Source: Cryptomeria japonica
Taxonomy: Eukaryota; Streptophyta; Pinopsida; Cupressales; Cupressaceae
Direction of reading: 5' to 3'
Assembly: GCF_030272615.1 (NCBI RefSeq)
Contig: NC_081405.1
Span: 610,449,065 to 610,513,064 of the forward strand
DNA length: 64,000 nucleotides
Part shown: in pieces, positions 20,886 through 31,874 of the stretch
Numbering within the stretch: position 1 is the stretch's first letter
Layout: every line of letters begins with the position of its first letter
The notes under the pieces: generated by a model
The model's input: only the letters and a program-made list of their open reading frames with translations
Told to the model about the DNA's origin: nothing
The model's database searches: none
Made by a program: the position numbers and the translations under genes

Positions 20886-22250
20886 ATGTATATTGTAATG
20901 CAACATTTGAAACTCACCACATTTTAAGTTATGTTTATATTCTATATAAAAAACCTATGAGGGCCCTTTGGATATGGATATCATTCAAGTCCCAACATGT
21001 TGACCTTATTCATTTAAATAAACTCAAATACAAGTAGAACATTTTCACATACATCTTCTTGGATTCATTTCAAGGTATTATACGACCTTTTTCCAACCAT
21101 AATGTTTCGTTCACAGTCCCTCTTCATGTAATTATCGATCTTTTTATTTTATATTTTTTAATTAAAATTGTGAATAATTATTGTTATTTCCTATATTAAT
21201 GTTTTGTTAGATATTACTCATGAGATTTTATGTTTGTAGGTTTCAATATGGAGTGCACATTGCAAGAGTGTACATAGAATCAACAATCATATTCATAGCC
21301 TTTTAATGATAATATATTATTTTAGTTTCATATTGGATGTTAATTTTAATTTGACATGCATGATTCATAAAACCTAAAATTGATCTAAATTGAATTACTT
21401 AATACAACCCACAATAAAAAGCATCAAATAATGGATAATGTACAAGTAATATGTTTTTAATAAAGGATAGAAAATTAACTTGAACGTACCTTAACACCTC
21501 AAAATGGTCCATAGTTGATCTATATTTTATCCATTCATTAGCCAAGGTTGAATTTGCAACATGAATTTAACTCTTAAAAATTCAAAATTCAAAGTAGAAT
21601 TTTACCTAATGAGGTTGACTAAAGAGAATAACCTTTGCATAACAAACTCTAACAATATCTATACAAACATTAATTCGTTACTTTCATATATAAGGACAAT
21701 ATTTACATATCATTTAAGTCAAATATGTGGCCATGAGGATCAATTCAAAAACATAGAGTTGAACTAAAATAAAAACTAATTTTGTGAAAGCAACATAAAT
21801 CTAAAATTGATCCAAATTGAATTACTATATACAACCCATAATTAAAAAGTCTACAAATTACACAAACAACTAAATTTATGTTTTTGTTTTATTTATAAAA
21901 AATATACTTATATCTAATTATTACCACTCTTAATTCCAAAACAATTTATTTGTTACTTTATTATCTTAAATTTATTAAAAAAATCCATTTTATTTGTTTT
22001 TAATAATAGAATATATACTTATTGTTATTAGTACCCGCATGAGAGATGTTTTAAGTTCATTGAACCTGGTCCAATAGATACTTAATTGTGATAGGTAACG
22101 CATATAAAAGATATTTAAAAGTTCATTGAACCTGGTCAGTTAATTTATGTATAATTTGACCAAAATAGGTCAAAATCAAAATCATTTTAATTTTAGTTTT
22201 ATTTTTTATTATTTAGTTTCCTGGAAGAAATATCTCATGTTCGTGGCTGG
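20886..22250. other. AT-rich region upstream of the CAT gene
   Basis: No gene seen. Two related 60 bp blocks (21372-21432 and 21796-21857, core TTGAATTACT..ATACAACCCA) form a direct repeat. Closer to the gene, AAGTTCATTGAACCTGGTC occurs twice (22051-22069 and 22111-22129), 60 bp apart. Confidence 0.55.
22103..22110 (+). promoter_or_regulatory. Candidate TATA box of the CAT gene
   Basis: TATAAAAG lies about 330 bp before the start codon, between the two copies of a 19 bp direct repeat. It would give a 5' UTR of about 300 bases. The region 22260-22438 is less AT-rich and compatible with a leader. No transcript evidence is available. Confidence 0.3.
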
Positions 22251-22438
22251 ATTAAAGTTAGGGTTTTGCAGGTCCAATCGTAGTGCTTAAATTCGTTGCA
22301 GGGACCTCGTTGCTTTTGAAAAACCTTTGATTTTATTAACAAATCGCGAATGCCTCGGATAACCCCTTGTTGAGCTGTTTTAACTCAAATATTCCTCGTC
22401 TTCTTTTAACTTCAATCAGGCAAAATTGTATAATAGAA

Positions 22439-25400
22439 ATGTCAAAGGGAGAAGTGAAGAGTGAGATTGTTTCTCTTTTAGATGGTGGTCTGACTGAAGG
22501 AATAGATGCAGTGGATGGCGTAAAGAGTGCAGGAAAGAAATACTTTCTGCCAGGAGAATCGTTCAAGAGCTGGACCAATTATGGAAAAGCTCTTTGGCAA
22601 ACGCCCCAGCGGTTCAAGGACCGTGCGCTTTCAAGGGCAGACGAGATGAAAGAGGTGGGAGATATCAGAAAGAGGAGTGAGAATGAAATGAGGAGGACAC
22701 TCAACTGGTGGGATTTAACCTGGTTTGGATTTGGTGCAGTCATCGGAACAGGTATTTTTGTGCTGACTGGACAGGAAGCCCACAAGGACGCAGGCCCTGC
22801 CATTGTCCTCTCATATGCTCTCTCGGGATTTTCCATTATGTTGTCTGTCTTTTGTTTCACTGAATTCGCAGTTGAGATTCCTGTAGCAGGTAATTTGTGA
22901 TCCCATTCACACCCAGAATTCTATTTCAATTTGGATGTTCAGTGATTTAAGCTCTTCTCAAAAATGGGGGCAGAGGAAAAAGGGATAAGAAACATCAATC
23001 GATCAAATTTAGTTATTTAGATTAACAGTGGTGCTAATCAATCAATTAATCAAATTTTCAGTTCGGATGCGATTTTGGCTAAATTTTCACTTCAACTTTA
23101 TCTTTTCAAACAAAAATCTTAGCAATTTTTTGTTAGGATTTTTTATATCATCTAAAATGAATTAGGTTTCTGGTAAATCGTTCATTTTGATCTCTTTTAT
23201 AATTTTTTTTGCAGTGGAAGCCATTCCCAGTGTAGATAATTTAACCTTATCTGTGTGTTCTAAGTGTTCAAAATAGTTCAATATATTTATTACGCCGTCT
23301 CTTTTGGATAATTGCATTGTGTTTGTAACGATTAAGATAATTATTTTTATCTCTAGCAAGAATATAACTTTTTATAATTTATGTTATATAATTTCATTTC
23401 ATTATCATTTAAAATTTTGATGCTTTAATTAGTAGATAAATAATTTTACATTTTATTGAAATTTATTTTACATCTGTAAAACTAATCTGGATAACTATGA
23501 TCTCAACCTCTAAACTAGATTTTTTTTGTCACTTGAATTATTAGATATGAAAGACAACTCTGTTTCCACCTTTTTATCTTATTCAAACTATTTGATCAAT
23601 ATAAAGTTTTGAATCATATGTTTTCAATTTAGCAGATGCCACAAACAAAATATAAATATCTATTTTTTAACTTAAATAAATTTAATGATAAAAGAATATA
23701 TATTTTTTGACTAGCTAATTGGGTTTGCTTAATAGTAAAGAACTTGTACTCTTAAAAGAGAGGTCACAAGTTCAAATCCTACAGAGGTAGAGTATATATC
23801 CCTTATGGTAAACTATAAAATAGAATTAGTTAATTAATCTCATAAACAATTGATATATTGTAGTTGAAGCACACACTCCCACCTTAAACAACTTATATAT
23901 TAACTACAATGAACATAAACTATACCTTAAACCTTATTTTGTAAACTATAAATTAAAATTAAATTAGATTAATGATAAGAGATTTTCACAATCCATAGAA
24001 AAGATAAAAAGTTGTTTCTGGATTAAATTGTGTACAAGATTTTTGAATCAATGTTTTGGATCACACTCCTCCATCCATCATCAGAATAAAAAAAGAGAAA
24101 AAAATCCAGAAACAACTTTCTATTTTAAATTAGATTTATAAAACATATTAAACAATGATTATATAAAATTTGGCAATGATAATAACCTACTTTATTGGCA
24201 GGCGGTCCATTTGCATACTTCCGGGTCGAGTTAGGAGACTTGGCAGCCTTCATAGCGGCAGGAAACATAATCTTGGAATTGGTGGTGGGCGGAGCCATGG
24301 TGGCTCGATCCTGGACCTCTTATTTTGCCACTCTACTCAACCATTCCCCAGATGACTTTCGCATCCACACAAACCTGCCCTCAGATTTCAACCTGCTGGA
24401 CCCCATTGCCGTCGTGGTCACCCTTTTGGCATCCCTCACCGCCATAGTAAGCACACGACTAACCTCCCAGCTCAACTGGATCTCAACTGCCCTCAACACA
24501 ATCATCATCCTCTTCATTATCATCGCCGGCTTCATCAAAGGAAACCTATCAAATCTCACTCCTTTCCTTCCCTACGGCGTAAAGGGCGTCTTGCGAGCCA
24601 CAGCTGTAGTCTACTTCGCATACGGAGGCTTCGACGTCATAGCCACAGTAGCAGAAGAGACGAAAAACCCGTCTAGAGACATTCCGCTGGGTTTGCTCGG
24701 CTCCATGTCGGGCATAACCGTCATATACTGTCTCATGGCACTTGCTCTCGTTCTCATGCAGAGTTACATTGATTTAGACGTCAACGCAGCATATTCTTTA
24801 GCATTTCAAAGCATCGGATGGAAATGGGCGAAATATGTTGTGGCGCTGGGATCTCTGAAAGGAATTACCACTGTTTTAATGATGGGCGCAGTTAAACGGG
24901 GAAGGTATTTAATGCACATTGCCCGAACTCACATGATTCCGCCTTGGTTTGGCTTAGTGAGCGAGAAGACCGGGACACCTATCAATGGAACGGCATTCAT
25001 GGCAATTGCCTCCGCATCGGTGGCCTTCTTTTCAAGGCTGGATGTGCTCTCTAACCTTCGCGCTATCAGTTCTTTGTTCATATACGCGCTCTTGTCGGTT
25101 GCTCTGCTTGTGAGAAGACATTATCTTAGAGGGAAAACTTCTGCAAGTCGCGCTTTTCTTTTGACAACCTTCATTGTTGTAATTATATGCTCATCAATAG
25201 GGACTTCTGTATATTGGGCTCTGTCCAGCGGATTGATTGGGTATTATATTACAGTTCCAGTGTGGTTTCTGGCCACTGCTGGTTTGGCTTTGTTTGTTCC
25301 CCAAAGTAGAGAAGCCAAATTGTGGGGAGTGCCAATGGTTCCGTGGGTTCCTTCCTTGTCGATTTTTATCAACGTTTTTCTGATGGGGTCGCTGGATTAT

Positions 25401-25508
25401 GAGTCGTTTGTCAGATTTGGGGTTTGCACCATTGTGATGTTGGTCTATTACGCCTTCTTTGGACTTCATGCCTCCTTCGATGCTTTTCACAGTGTAGGTG
25501 ATACTTAA
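22439..25508 (+). CDS. CAT: Cationic amino acid transporter (CAT, APC superfamily), two exons
   Basis: Exons 22439-22889 and 24202-25508 join in phase 1 (codon G|GC) at a CAG|GTAATTT donor and TTGGCAG|GC acceptor, giving 1758 bases including the stop, 585 residues, normal for plant CATs. A cytosolic N-terminus (1-90) leads to WWDLTWFGFGAVIGTGIFVLTG; the glycine loop in this first helix binds the amino-acid backbone in APC transporters. About 14 helices follow, with VEIPVAGGPFAYFRVELGD, AEETKNPSRDIP and ARTHMIPPW. These plant CAT1/5/8-clade features suggest uptake or export of Arg, Lys or similar amino acids across plasma or internal membranes. The start was set at MSKGEVK; an in-frame ATG at 22367 would add 24 atypical residues. 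Odd: VKRGRY replaces the usual VGQARY. The frame is open throughout, so probably functional. Confidence 0.93.
23708..23812 (+). mobile_element. tRNA-derived SINE-like sequence in the CAT intron
   Basis: TAGCTAATTGGG (A-box-like) and, about 50 bases on, AAGTTCAAATCC (B-box-like, consensus GGTTCGAATCC) are arranged as in the tRNA-derived head of plant SINEs such as Au. The preceding GAGAGGTCAC also fits that family. The tail is not clear and no target duplication was found. It is not a foldable tRNA gene as far as I can see. Confidence 0.5.
24008..24119. repeat. 112 bp inverted-repeat (MITE-like) element in the CAT intron
   Basis: AAAGTTGTTTCTGGATT (24008-24024) pairs perfectly with its inverse at 24103-24119, 17 of 17 bases, around a 78-base loop. 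It lies 82 bases before the splice acceptor. The target duplication is not evident. Confidence 0.65.
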
Positions 25509-25519
25509 AATGTACGAGA

Positions 25520-25735
25520 ACATAAAAGAAAGGAAATATGTGAAAATTTGTTTTTAAATTCTCCTTGTTGTAAGAGAATAGAGAATGTAGAGAAAGTGAA
25601 ATATATAAGAAAATGTAGAGGAAATGAAATATGTAAAAATTTGTTTAGATTTCTTTTTGGGGTGAAATTTAAATGCAAGCAAATGTAAAAGGAAAGAAAA
25701 TATGTAAAAATTTGTTTTGTATTTTTTTTTGTTAT
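25520..25735 (+). repeat. Imperfect minisatellite in the CAT 3' flank (continues at 26334-26410)
   Basis: Four degenerate units built on (G)AATGTAGAGGAAA.GAAATATG and TGTAAAAATTTGTTTT occur here; a fifth (AGAATGTAGAGAAAATAAAA then TATGTAAAAATATGTTTT) lies at 26337-26380, beyond the inserted retroposon. This is likely CAT 3' UTR or immediate downstream sequence. The AATAAA near 26349 could be a poly(A) signal now pushed 580 bp away. Confidence 0.6.
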
Positions 25736-26333
25736 GTGGGTGATATTTAAATGTTTTGATTGATAAAAGTGGGATAGGTCCATATCATTATATATCAGCA
25801 TAGCAACACTTAGGGTGCATGAGGGATGTGCAGCCAGCCAAAAAACCTCCCCACTAACATAAAACAGAAATCGAGTAGGGCACCCAAAAAAGTTAGTAGA
25901 GAAACTAGAAAACCAAGAGCCAGAAGACACCAAGGCAAAATCAGGGGTGGCTTTAACCAGGGACTCCGTGGGGCCAAAGCCCATAATCTGGGCCTTGGTC
26001 CATTTTTGTTTCTTCTCCCTTTTCTTCAAATTAGCTTGTATGGTCCAGATAGCTTGTAAAGAGACTTTATGGATGTTGGCCCCATTTCTGCAGGCCAAAT
26101 TGGCCTCTTCGGAGCGCTTAATTTCTTCCACCTCCATTTTAGTGCAAACATCTTGAGCTTGGCATCCATGCCTTCGATCCTCCCAAATTTTCCTTATTGC
26201 CACATTCATCTTCCCAAAAAGCCACTTCAACAAATCCTCCCGAATTTTCCTTATTGCCACATTCATCTTCCCAAAAAGACACTTCAACAAATTGTCCTAT
26301 CTTGACAATCATCTCGTGGGTGATATTTAAATG
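25736..26333 (-). mobile_element. 5'-truncated retroposon with 18 bp target duplication
   Basis: GTGGGTGATATTTAAATG occurs at 25736-25753 and again at 26316-26333, flanking a 562 bp insert (25754-26315). On the minus strand the insert ends CCTATCCCACTTTTATCAATC then AAAA, the same tail as the element ending at 20885. This is the signature of target-primed reverse transcription: long target duplication, 5' truncation, A-rich 3' end. Its coding part (minus, 26290-25900) is the C-terminal coiled-coil region of the unclassified retroposon frame (WLFGKMNVAIRK, EEANLACRNGANIHKVSLQAI). The long open frame over it is residual, not a host gene. Confidence 0.88.
26177..26290 (-). repeat. 57 bp in-frame tandem duplication in the retroposon
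   Basis: Units 26177-26233 and 26234-26290 differ at two positions. 57 bases is 19 codons, so the block (LFGKMNVAIRKI..D) is repeated in frame. The related element at 19310 has a single copy. Confidence 0.8.
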
Positions 26334-26410
26334 TAAGAGAATGTAGAGAAAATAAAATATGTAAAAATATGTTTTGCATTCTCTTAAAATAGTGTTTTGC
26401 ATTCTTTTAA

Positions 26411-28290
26411 ACAAAGATTCTCTTTCAAGTCTAATTGAAAATAATTTTCAATTTTTTAATAAATACCGTCAAATGTGCATTCTAAGAGTTGCATTGAAAT
26501 TCTCTATATTATTTCTTATAAATTCTATTATAAAATGGAACATGCATGATATATGTCTAATTGAAAAATCTTTTATTATAATCAAAATTTTTGTTTTGTT
26601 TTTTTAATATATTTATTTATATTTTTAATAAGATATATTTTACTAAAAATTTTAAATTAACGACTTTTTTTACTTTTATATATATTTAGTTAATAATAAA
26701 GTTAAAGGCAATTATTAACATTTATTTTAAAAATATGTTATATAAAGAAAAATAACAAATTTAATTTTTTTTTTCAACTTTTGAAATATATCTTAAAAGC
26801 TAATCTTAAAAATTATTGTCACAATAATTAACAAAGTACAAATCAAGTTGCACATAAATTAATACTCTAATATGAATTGCCATAAACATTAAGCACTAAA
26901 GATAAGTAAAAGAATTGTGATCGATTTGTTCACATGAAAAATAGTTATTATTTATAATGTAGTAATCACTTATTATATTTATAAAAAATGAAGCAATCAA
27001 AAGAACTATAGATATTGTAACTTTATACATAGTAAAGCTTACAAAGAGGCTATATCTTTTTTTTATTATAGCTTTATTTTTTATATTTTCCAATAAAATA
27101 ATCTAATTAATTTTTATTTATAGAGTTAAGAAATTTATTAGGTTTTATGGATGTCGACTAATATTTAAATAATTAGATTACTAAATTTATTTATAATTTA
27201 ATATTTGAACTAAATTTTTTGTATGTAATATAAACTGAAGTTTGAAAATGACAAATTTTAAGAGGATGAAGCTATCCAATTTTATCAAAAAAATTTATAA
27301 TGAATAAACCTTTTGATATTGTCAGCAAAAATGAAAATTGCAGCCATATGCTAATCCTTTACCATAACATTGACAACTAGGTAGGTAGTATAAAGAGCAA
27401 AATCATGCACATTTTCCTATGAGTAAGAAAGTGCTCTATTGCCACTATTATGTATCCAACCAAAATCTCGCTATATCTAATATAACTGCTTAACTCTACA
27501 AAAGCTTAAAGTGAAAATTAAGGAAACAAAATTCTGATCTAACAGGCAAGAAAAGTGTAACATATGATTCAAATCAAAAGTGTCAATGTCATTCTGCAAT
27601 ATAATCTCAAGTATTGCTTTGAGTCATACCAGAGAATTACATGGATACATAGCTTTTTGAATATATAATATTGTCCAACTCAGACCCGACACCCTGCCTC
27701 AAATGATAGTAGTGTAAGTTACAATACCCACTCAAACTAATGCTGAAATCTAAGAAACCTAGTATAACTTTCGACTTGCTCCGTCTACTTTTACGCTAAT
27801 GAATTAATGACAAATGATTGCTTGTTCACTCTTGTGAACATTTAGTTTTAATCATATATTTAGGTTGAACATTCTTTATCAGTGGATTTCTTATAAAGAA
27901 TGTACAAAGATGAAAATCCATAATACCTATAAAGAAAATGATAACCTGTATAATCCAATACCAAATGTCTTTGATGCAACCAAATTGATGGGAAATTTTT
28001 CGTAGTCTTATAAATTCTGCCCTGTTTGCTAACAACGTTGAAAATGGTTGCTCTTTTGTATGGCCTGTTCAAAACATCCATCTACCATATTATCCATCTT
28101 TTGCCTGTAGTGAGCTAAATTCTGCATAATAGCAATTAGCATTTCACTAAATTTCTTATGAGATTAGGAAATCCAATTTAACAATAATTCTATATTTGAT
28201 GAAATACAAGTAATGTAATTTATTTTGTTGCCTTTAAGAGTATTCTTCATCATTATTTAGTCATAAATTTAAGACAAGAAATAAAAGAAT
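26411..28290. other. AT-rich spacer downstream of CAT
   Basis: Very AT-rich with no sizeable coding frame, RNA gene or clear repeat. A minus-strand stretch at 27950-28060 (FNVVSKQGRIYKTTKNFPSI, then a GT-like donor) may be a further exon of the broken gene to the right. Confidence 0.45.
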
Positions 28291-28297
28291 ACGGGTT

Positions 28298-29761
28298 AAT
28301 AGAATGAAACCCATTTATAGATAGATGCATATGATACCCTAGTAAATGCATAAACTCCTGCCTCTAAAGGTGCAATAGGAATTCCCTGTCTAATAAATTT
28401 TCCTGCCTTAACAATGTAAAGCATGGGCATTCCAGTCGATAGTTCAGGGATTATATCGTGTACAAATGCAATACTGTAGATCGATTCCGAGGACCAAACC
28501 AAAACAAAGTTTAAAAAAAATGCTAAGGAATTTGTTGCTTAAAAGCTGCAGTGGACATGTATGTTAAACCATCAATTTACCTCCTAGAATGTCAGCTTGT
28601 CCAGATACATTACTATAAACCGCAAATAATTTCTATTGAGGCTCAATCTGTCAAGCATATATGTAAAAGTTAAAATTCCTATTCCAAATGAATATCAAGA
28701 TTAAAATGTCTATATTACCTATTATATATAGACGAAAAAGAAATTGAATACAAACAACATAAAATTTAATTTTCATAGGTGAAATGTTAGGTACTATGAT
28801 TTAATTTTTCCATTCAGTGCTGAGCTCTTCTGCTGAATTATTTTTGTACAATTTTGGATGTTAAATCTTGGCTTAGGATTTTTTAAGTTTGTTGTAGGAT
28901 TTCATGTTTGAGTGGTTTAAGAAAAAAGGGCTGTAAAGACAAATTAATATATGTTTTTGTTAGTGCGACACTTAACTTTGGCAACATGCAAAAGCTCTGA
29001 AAAAAATGAACGGGATATAATTATCAATTAATGTCAAATTCTACCAGAAGCCACTGTCTTGTGTGTTTCCACCTTAACTGTATTTTATAGTGAAAACAAC
29101 ATTTACACACCCATACTCAATAGATGGAGTTGTTGTTCTTTGAAAAGGTGAAAAGAAAGGGACAAAAGATTGTACCTCTAGCATGTATGTCAGAGTCTTG
29201 AAACCTGCCCAAAACAAATTATCAAATCATTAGTGTGAAAAGAGTAAAAAAAGTAGACTTAAAATGGTGTCAAGATCTAAGCATATAAGTATACATCTTT
29301 GAGGATGGTCTGGAAAGCTAGCAGGAGCACTAATTGCAATACACAAACATACACATTTGATTTGTTAGATGAAATACAATCACGCTTGTTAGCAATGCTT
29401 TCGTGTAGAGACCAACCCACTTGAAAATTCATCCAGTAACAGAAAGGGGTTGAAAAATTTCAAACTCTGGTCTATTCACAACAAAGAATTTGATCAGATA
29501 GACAAGAGAATGAACTAATAATTATAATGATATTTACTGGTTCAAGTACTCAAGTAGTCTAGAAAACTGAGAACAGAAGCACTAAATTATCTTTTAAACG
29601 ATATAAAAAATATACAAGCATATTGAGAAGTTGTAAAGGAAGAAGTGGGTACCTGCCAATACTGTGCTTGACAATGGCACCATCTCCTTCATATTGTTCT
29701 CTGACCAACACCTTCTTTGCTACAAAAATGTGTGGTGTCACAAAAGGAGTCTTGTCATTCA
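28298..29761 (-). pseudogene. Exon-like pieces of an unidentified host gene, defective
   Basis: Minus-strand segments join by sequence: 29761-29653 (FVAKKVLVREQYEGDGAIV, donor CAG|GTACCC), 29329-29298 (APASFPDHPQ), 29204-29176 (FKTLTYMLE, acceptor GGGCAG, donor GAG|GTACAA), 28647-28581 (KLFAVYSNVSGQADIL, donor GAG|GTAAAT) and about 28495-28300 (SIYSIAFVHDIIPEL, GIPIAPLEAGVYAF). The junctions keep a common frame and mostly have canonical splice sites, which is hard to explain by chance. Defects: a TAG at codon Q|K in the 28.6 kb exon, a non-GT donor after the 29.3 kb exon, no clear acceptor before the last. I do not recognise the family. Either a decayed gene or a mis-joined real one. Confidence 0.5.
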
Positions 29762-29859
29762 CTCTTCAAAAGTTCCAAAATTTTGCTGATGCTAGTAACA
29801 ACAGAATATGCAACTTATTGAAGTCTAATTGGCTGCTCATGTTTAGTTTAATCACTGTT

Positions 29860-31104
29860 TAACCTTTACGCTATGCTATAGTTTCATGCACGGAAGGAAC
29901 TAATAATTTTATTTTATTTTTGGTAGGAAAGTGAAGGTGAACTAAAATTTCATAATTTGCCTCAATATGATGTAATTTAAATGCAATTAAATTGCGATAC
30001 ATGAATTGTAATTCGCCAATAAAATATCATAATTATTAGTTATATTAGGGTTATATCAACAATCTTTAGTTGCCACCATTGATTTAAAACATAATCTAAT
30101 GACTATCATTGTATTCCATGAGGTAAATTGTGCATACAAGTTGTACCGCCTTTATTTCCATTTTCGTTTCTTCTTTCGTTTCGCCTACCCCCCTACATAC
30201 ATACATATATATATACATAGGGGTTGAAATTACTTTTAAATTGTTGACCTCAATGAAAATCAATGGTCTACAAGCAATTTTTGCCTCCATGAGTATTACA
30301 AACTGTTGGTACATTTATCTCATTAAATACAAAGAGGGCTATTAGATTATTTTAAATTAATAGTAGAAACTAAATAAGTAGAGTCCACCCCTTAAACTCA
30401 TTAATGATTTCCATCTTTAGGCCTCTATTTTTCTATTAACAATATTTTTTTTAAATGAAATGATTCACAATAGGAATTAATGCATACTCTTATTATTTTT
30501 CAAGATTCACTAATATTTCCTACCAAAAAAATTGATATAAAAAAATTCACCAATAAAATTAATTTTTTTTTTGAAGAATGGAAAGATTCACCAATAAAAA
30601 ATGTTTGTTTAAAATAAAAAATAAAAAAATTCACCAAGACTATATACATTTTTTTTGAAATAGGGTTTCTTAAAGTTATCATTGATTTTCAATCCAATGT
30701 ATAAAGAGAGTCGTGTCTATCAAGCATAGTGTTAGTGGCGTTGTTGGGTTTGGGAAGCAATGTAGGCATTAAAACAAAAAAATGAAGGCAACATATTGAA
30801 CATATTACCCTACCAAAAAGTTCTATTGTAATAATACACAATCAAATAAATTTAGTAATCATTTAATTATGAGAAAATTTGAATCATAAAGTGTCCACTA
30901 CTGTCAAACATCGTGTTGAAATCCAGGTTTGTAGTGGCCAAATGGCTATCAAATTAAATAAAAAATAAACAACGGCAACAATCTAATGCCCATCAAATTA
31001 TGACATATTGAATTTCTTGGATAGTCATTAGGATGCTAAATTTTACCATTAATATGAATTTGTAACATTCTTAGGCCATCAAATTTAATTATAATCTATA
31101 TGGT
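29860..31104. other. AT-rich spacer
   Basis: No gene seen. Contains a CATA/TA microsatellite near 30193-30222 and three spaced copies of GATTCACCAATA-like sequence (about 30546-30640). Confidence 0.45.
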
Positions 31105-31544
31105 TGTAATAGTTTTTCAAAAATAGCCAAGATCAAGAGCTCAATGAATAACACAGTAAGAGAGATAAAACATTGATCATAATAAAATGTATTCTAATCA
31201 GGATACAAAATACCATCAACTGGATCATAAAAAATTACATACAATGAAGATGAGCCTACTTATAAAAGTATGGATATAAGAGCACACAATCATGACATGT
31301 GGCTCAATGAGAAACAAGGGTAGGTGAGGGTAGGTAAGAGAAATGATAAAGTATTCCACAAGAGGTGAATCACCCACCAAAGGTGGATTGTAACAACAAG
31401 ATAAGACCATAAAAGGTGGAATTTATCCTACAAGTAACTTCCCTATGTACACACTTCCTTAAGTGTCTCATACCCAAACTACTATGATATTACCCTAAGT
31501 ACACTTAAGTAAAGTATAATTATGAGACATAATTTACACCAACA
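31105..31544 (-). repeat. 3' LTR of the non-autonomous Copia-like element
   Basis: On the minus strand it starts TGTTGGTGTAAATTATG next to the purine tract. It matches the right LTR across GCCAAGATCAAGAGCTCAAT, GGTGGATCACCCACC-like and CTAAGTGTCTCATACCCAAA blocks. Confidence 0.88.
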
Positions 31545-31552
31545 CCCCCTTA

Positions 31553-31874
31553 CGTGTAACTTAGAGGAATGTAGACTCAAGCTACCAATGAAAGAGGGGT
31601 CTGAGCTACTAGGCCATGTTAGGTATCCATGTAAAAATGCAAATGCAAATAAAGAAATACAATGCAATCTCTCACAAACAGAGAATGGGAGGAAATCACA
31701 TGGGAAAACAATCCCCCCAAAAGAGAGATGAAAATACAAAATAACTTTCAAAGAAGAATGAGAAGGAGAAAACCCTATGTGAGGAAAAAGTCCCCCCCAT
31801 AAGAGAGAAGAAAAGAGACCAAGTAGCCCCCCCTCAATGTAGCGTTTGCACCATTGGTAGAAGCTACTCCATGA
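31553..31874 (-). other. Non-coding 3' part of the element with repeated purine tracts
   Basis: On the minus strand, tracts such as GGGGGGAT, GGGGGGGACT and GGGGGGGGCT recur (about 31706, 31787, 31829) next to a TCTCTCTTTT-like motif, resembling multiplied polypurine tracts. Only the one at 31545 abuts an LTR. Confidence 0.5.

Larger units (their letters stand above)
22890..24201 (+). other. CAT intron (1312 bp, phase 1)
   Basis: GT at 22890 and AG at 24200-24201; AT-rich, typical of plant introns. It splits the conserved VAGG motif between helices 2 and 3. It contains a tRNA-like SINE segment and a 112 bp inverted-repeat element. Confidence 0.9.

Noticed and set aside
22367-22438. Alternative upstream CAT start
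   Set aside because: It is in frame but adds 24 residues unlike CAT N-termini; the ATG at 22439 fits family length better.
23708-23812. A tRNA gene
   Set aside because: A- and B-box-like motifs are present but the acceptor and anticodon stems do not form; SINE head is the better reading.
25505-26290. A 261-codon minus-strand host protein
   Set aside because: Its first part is the tandemly duplicated retroposon segment and the rest runs through the retroposon tail, target duplication and minisatellite; it is residual and accidental.
30096-30345. Complementary frames at 30.1-30.3 kb
   Set aside because: Their codons come partly from a CATA/TA microsatellite; no coding pattern.
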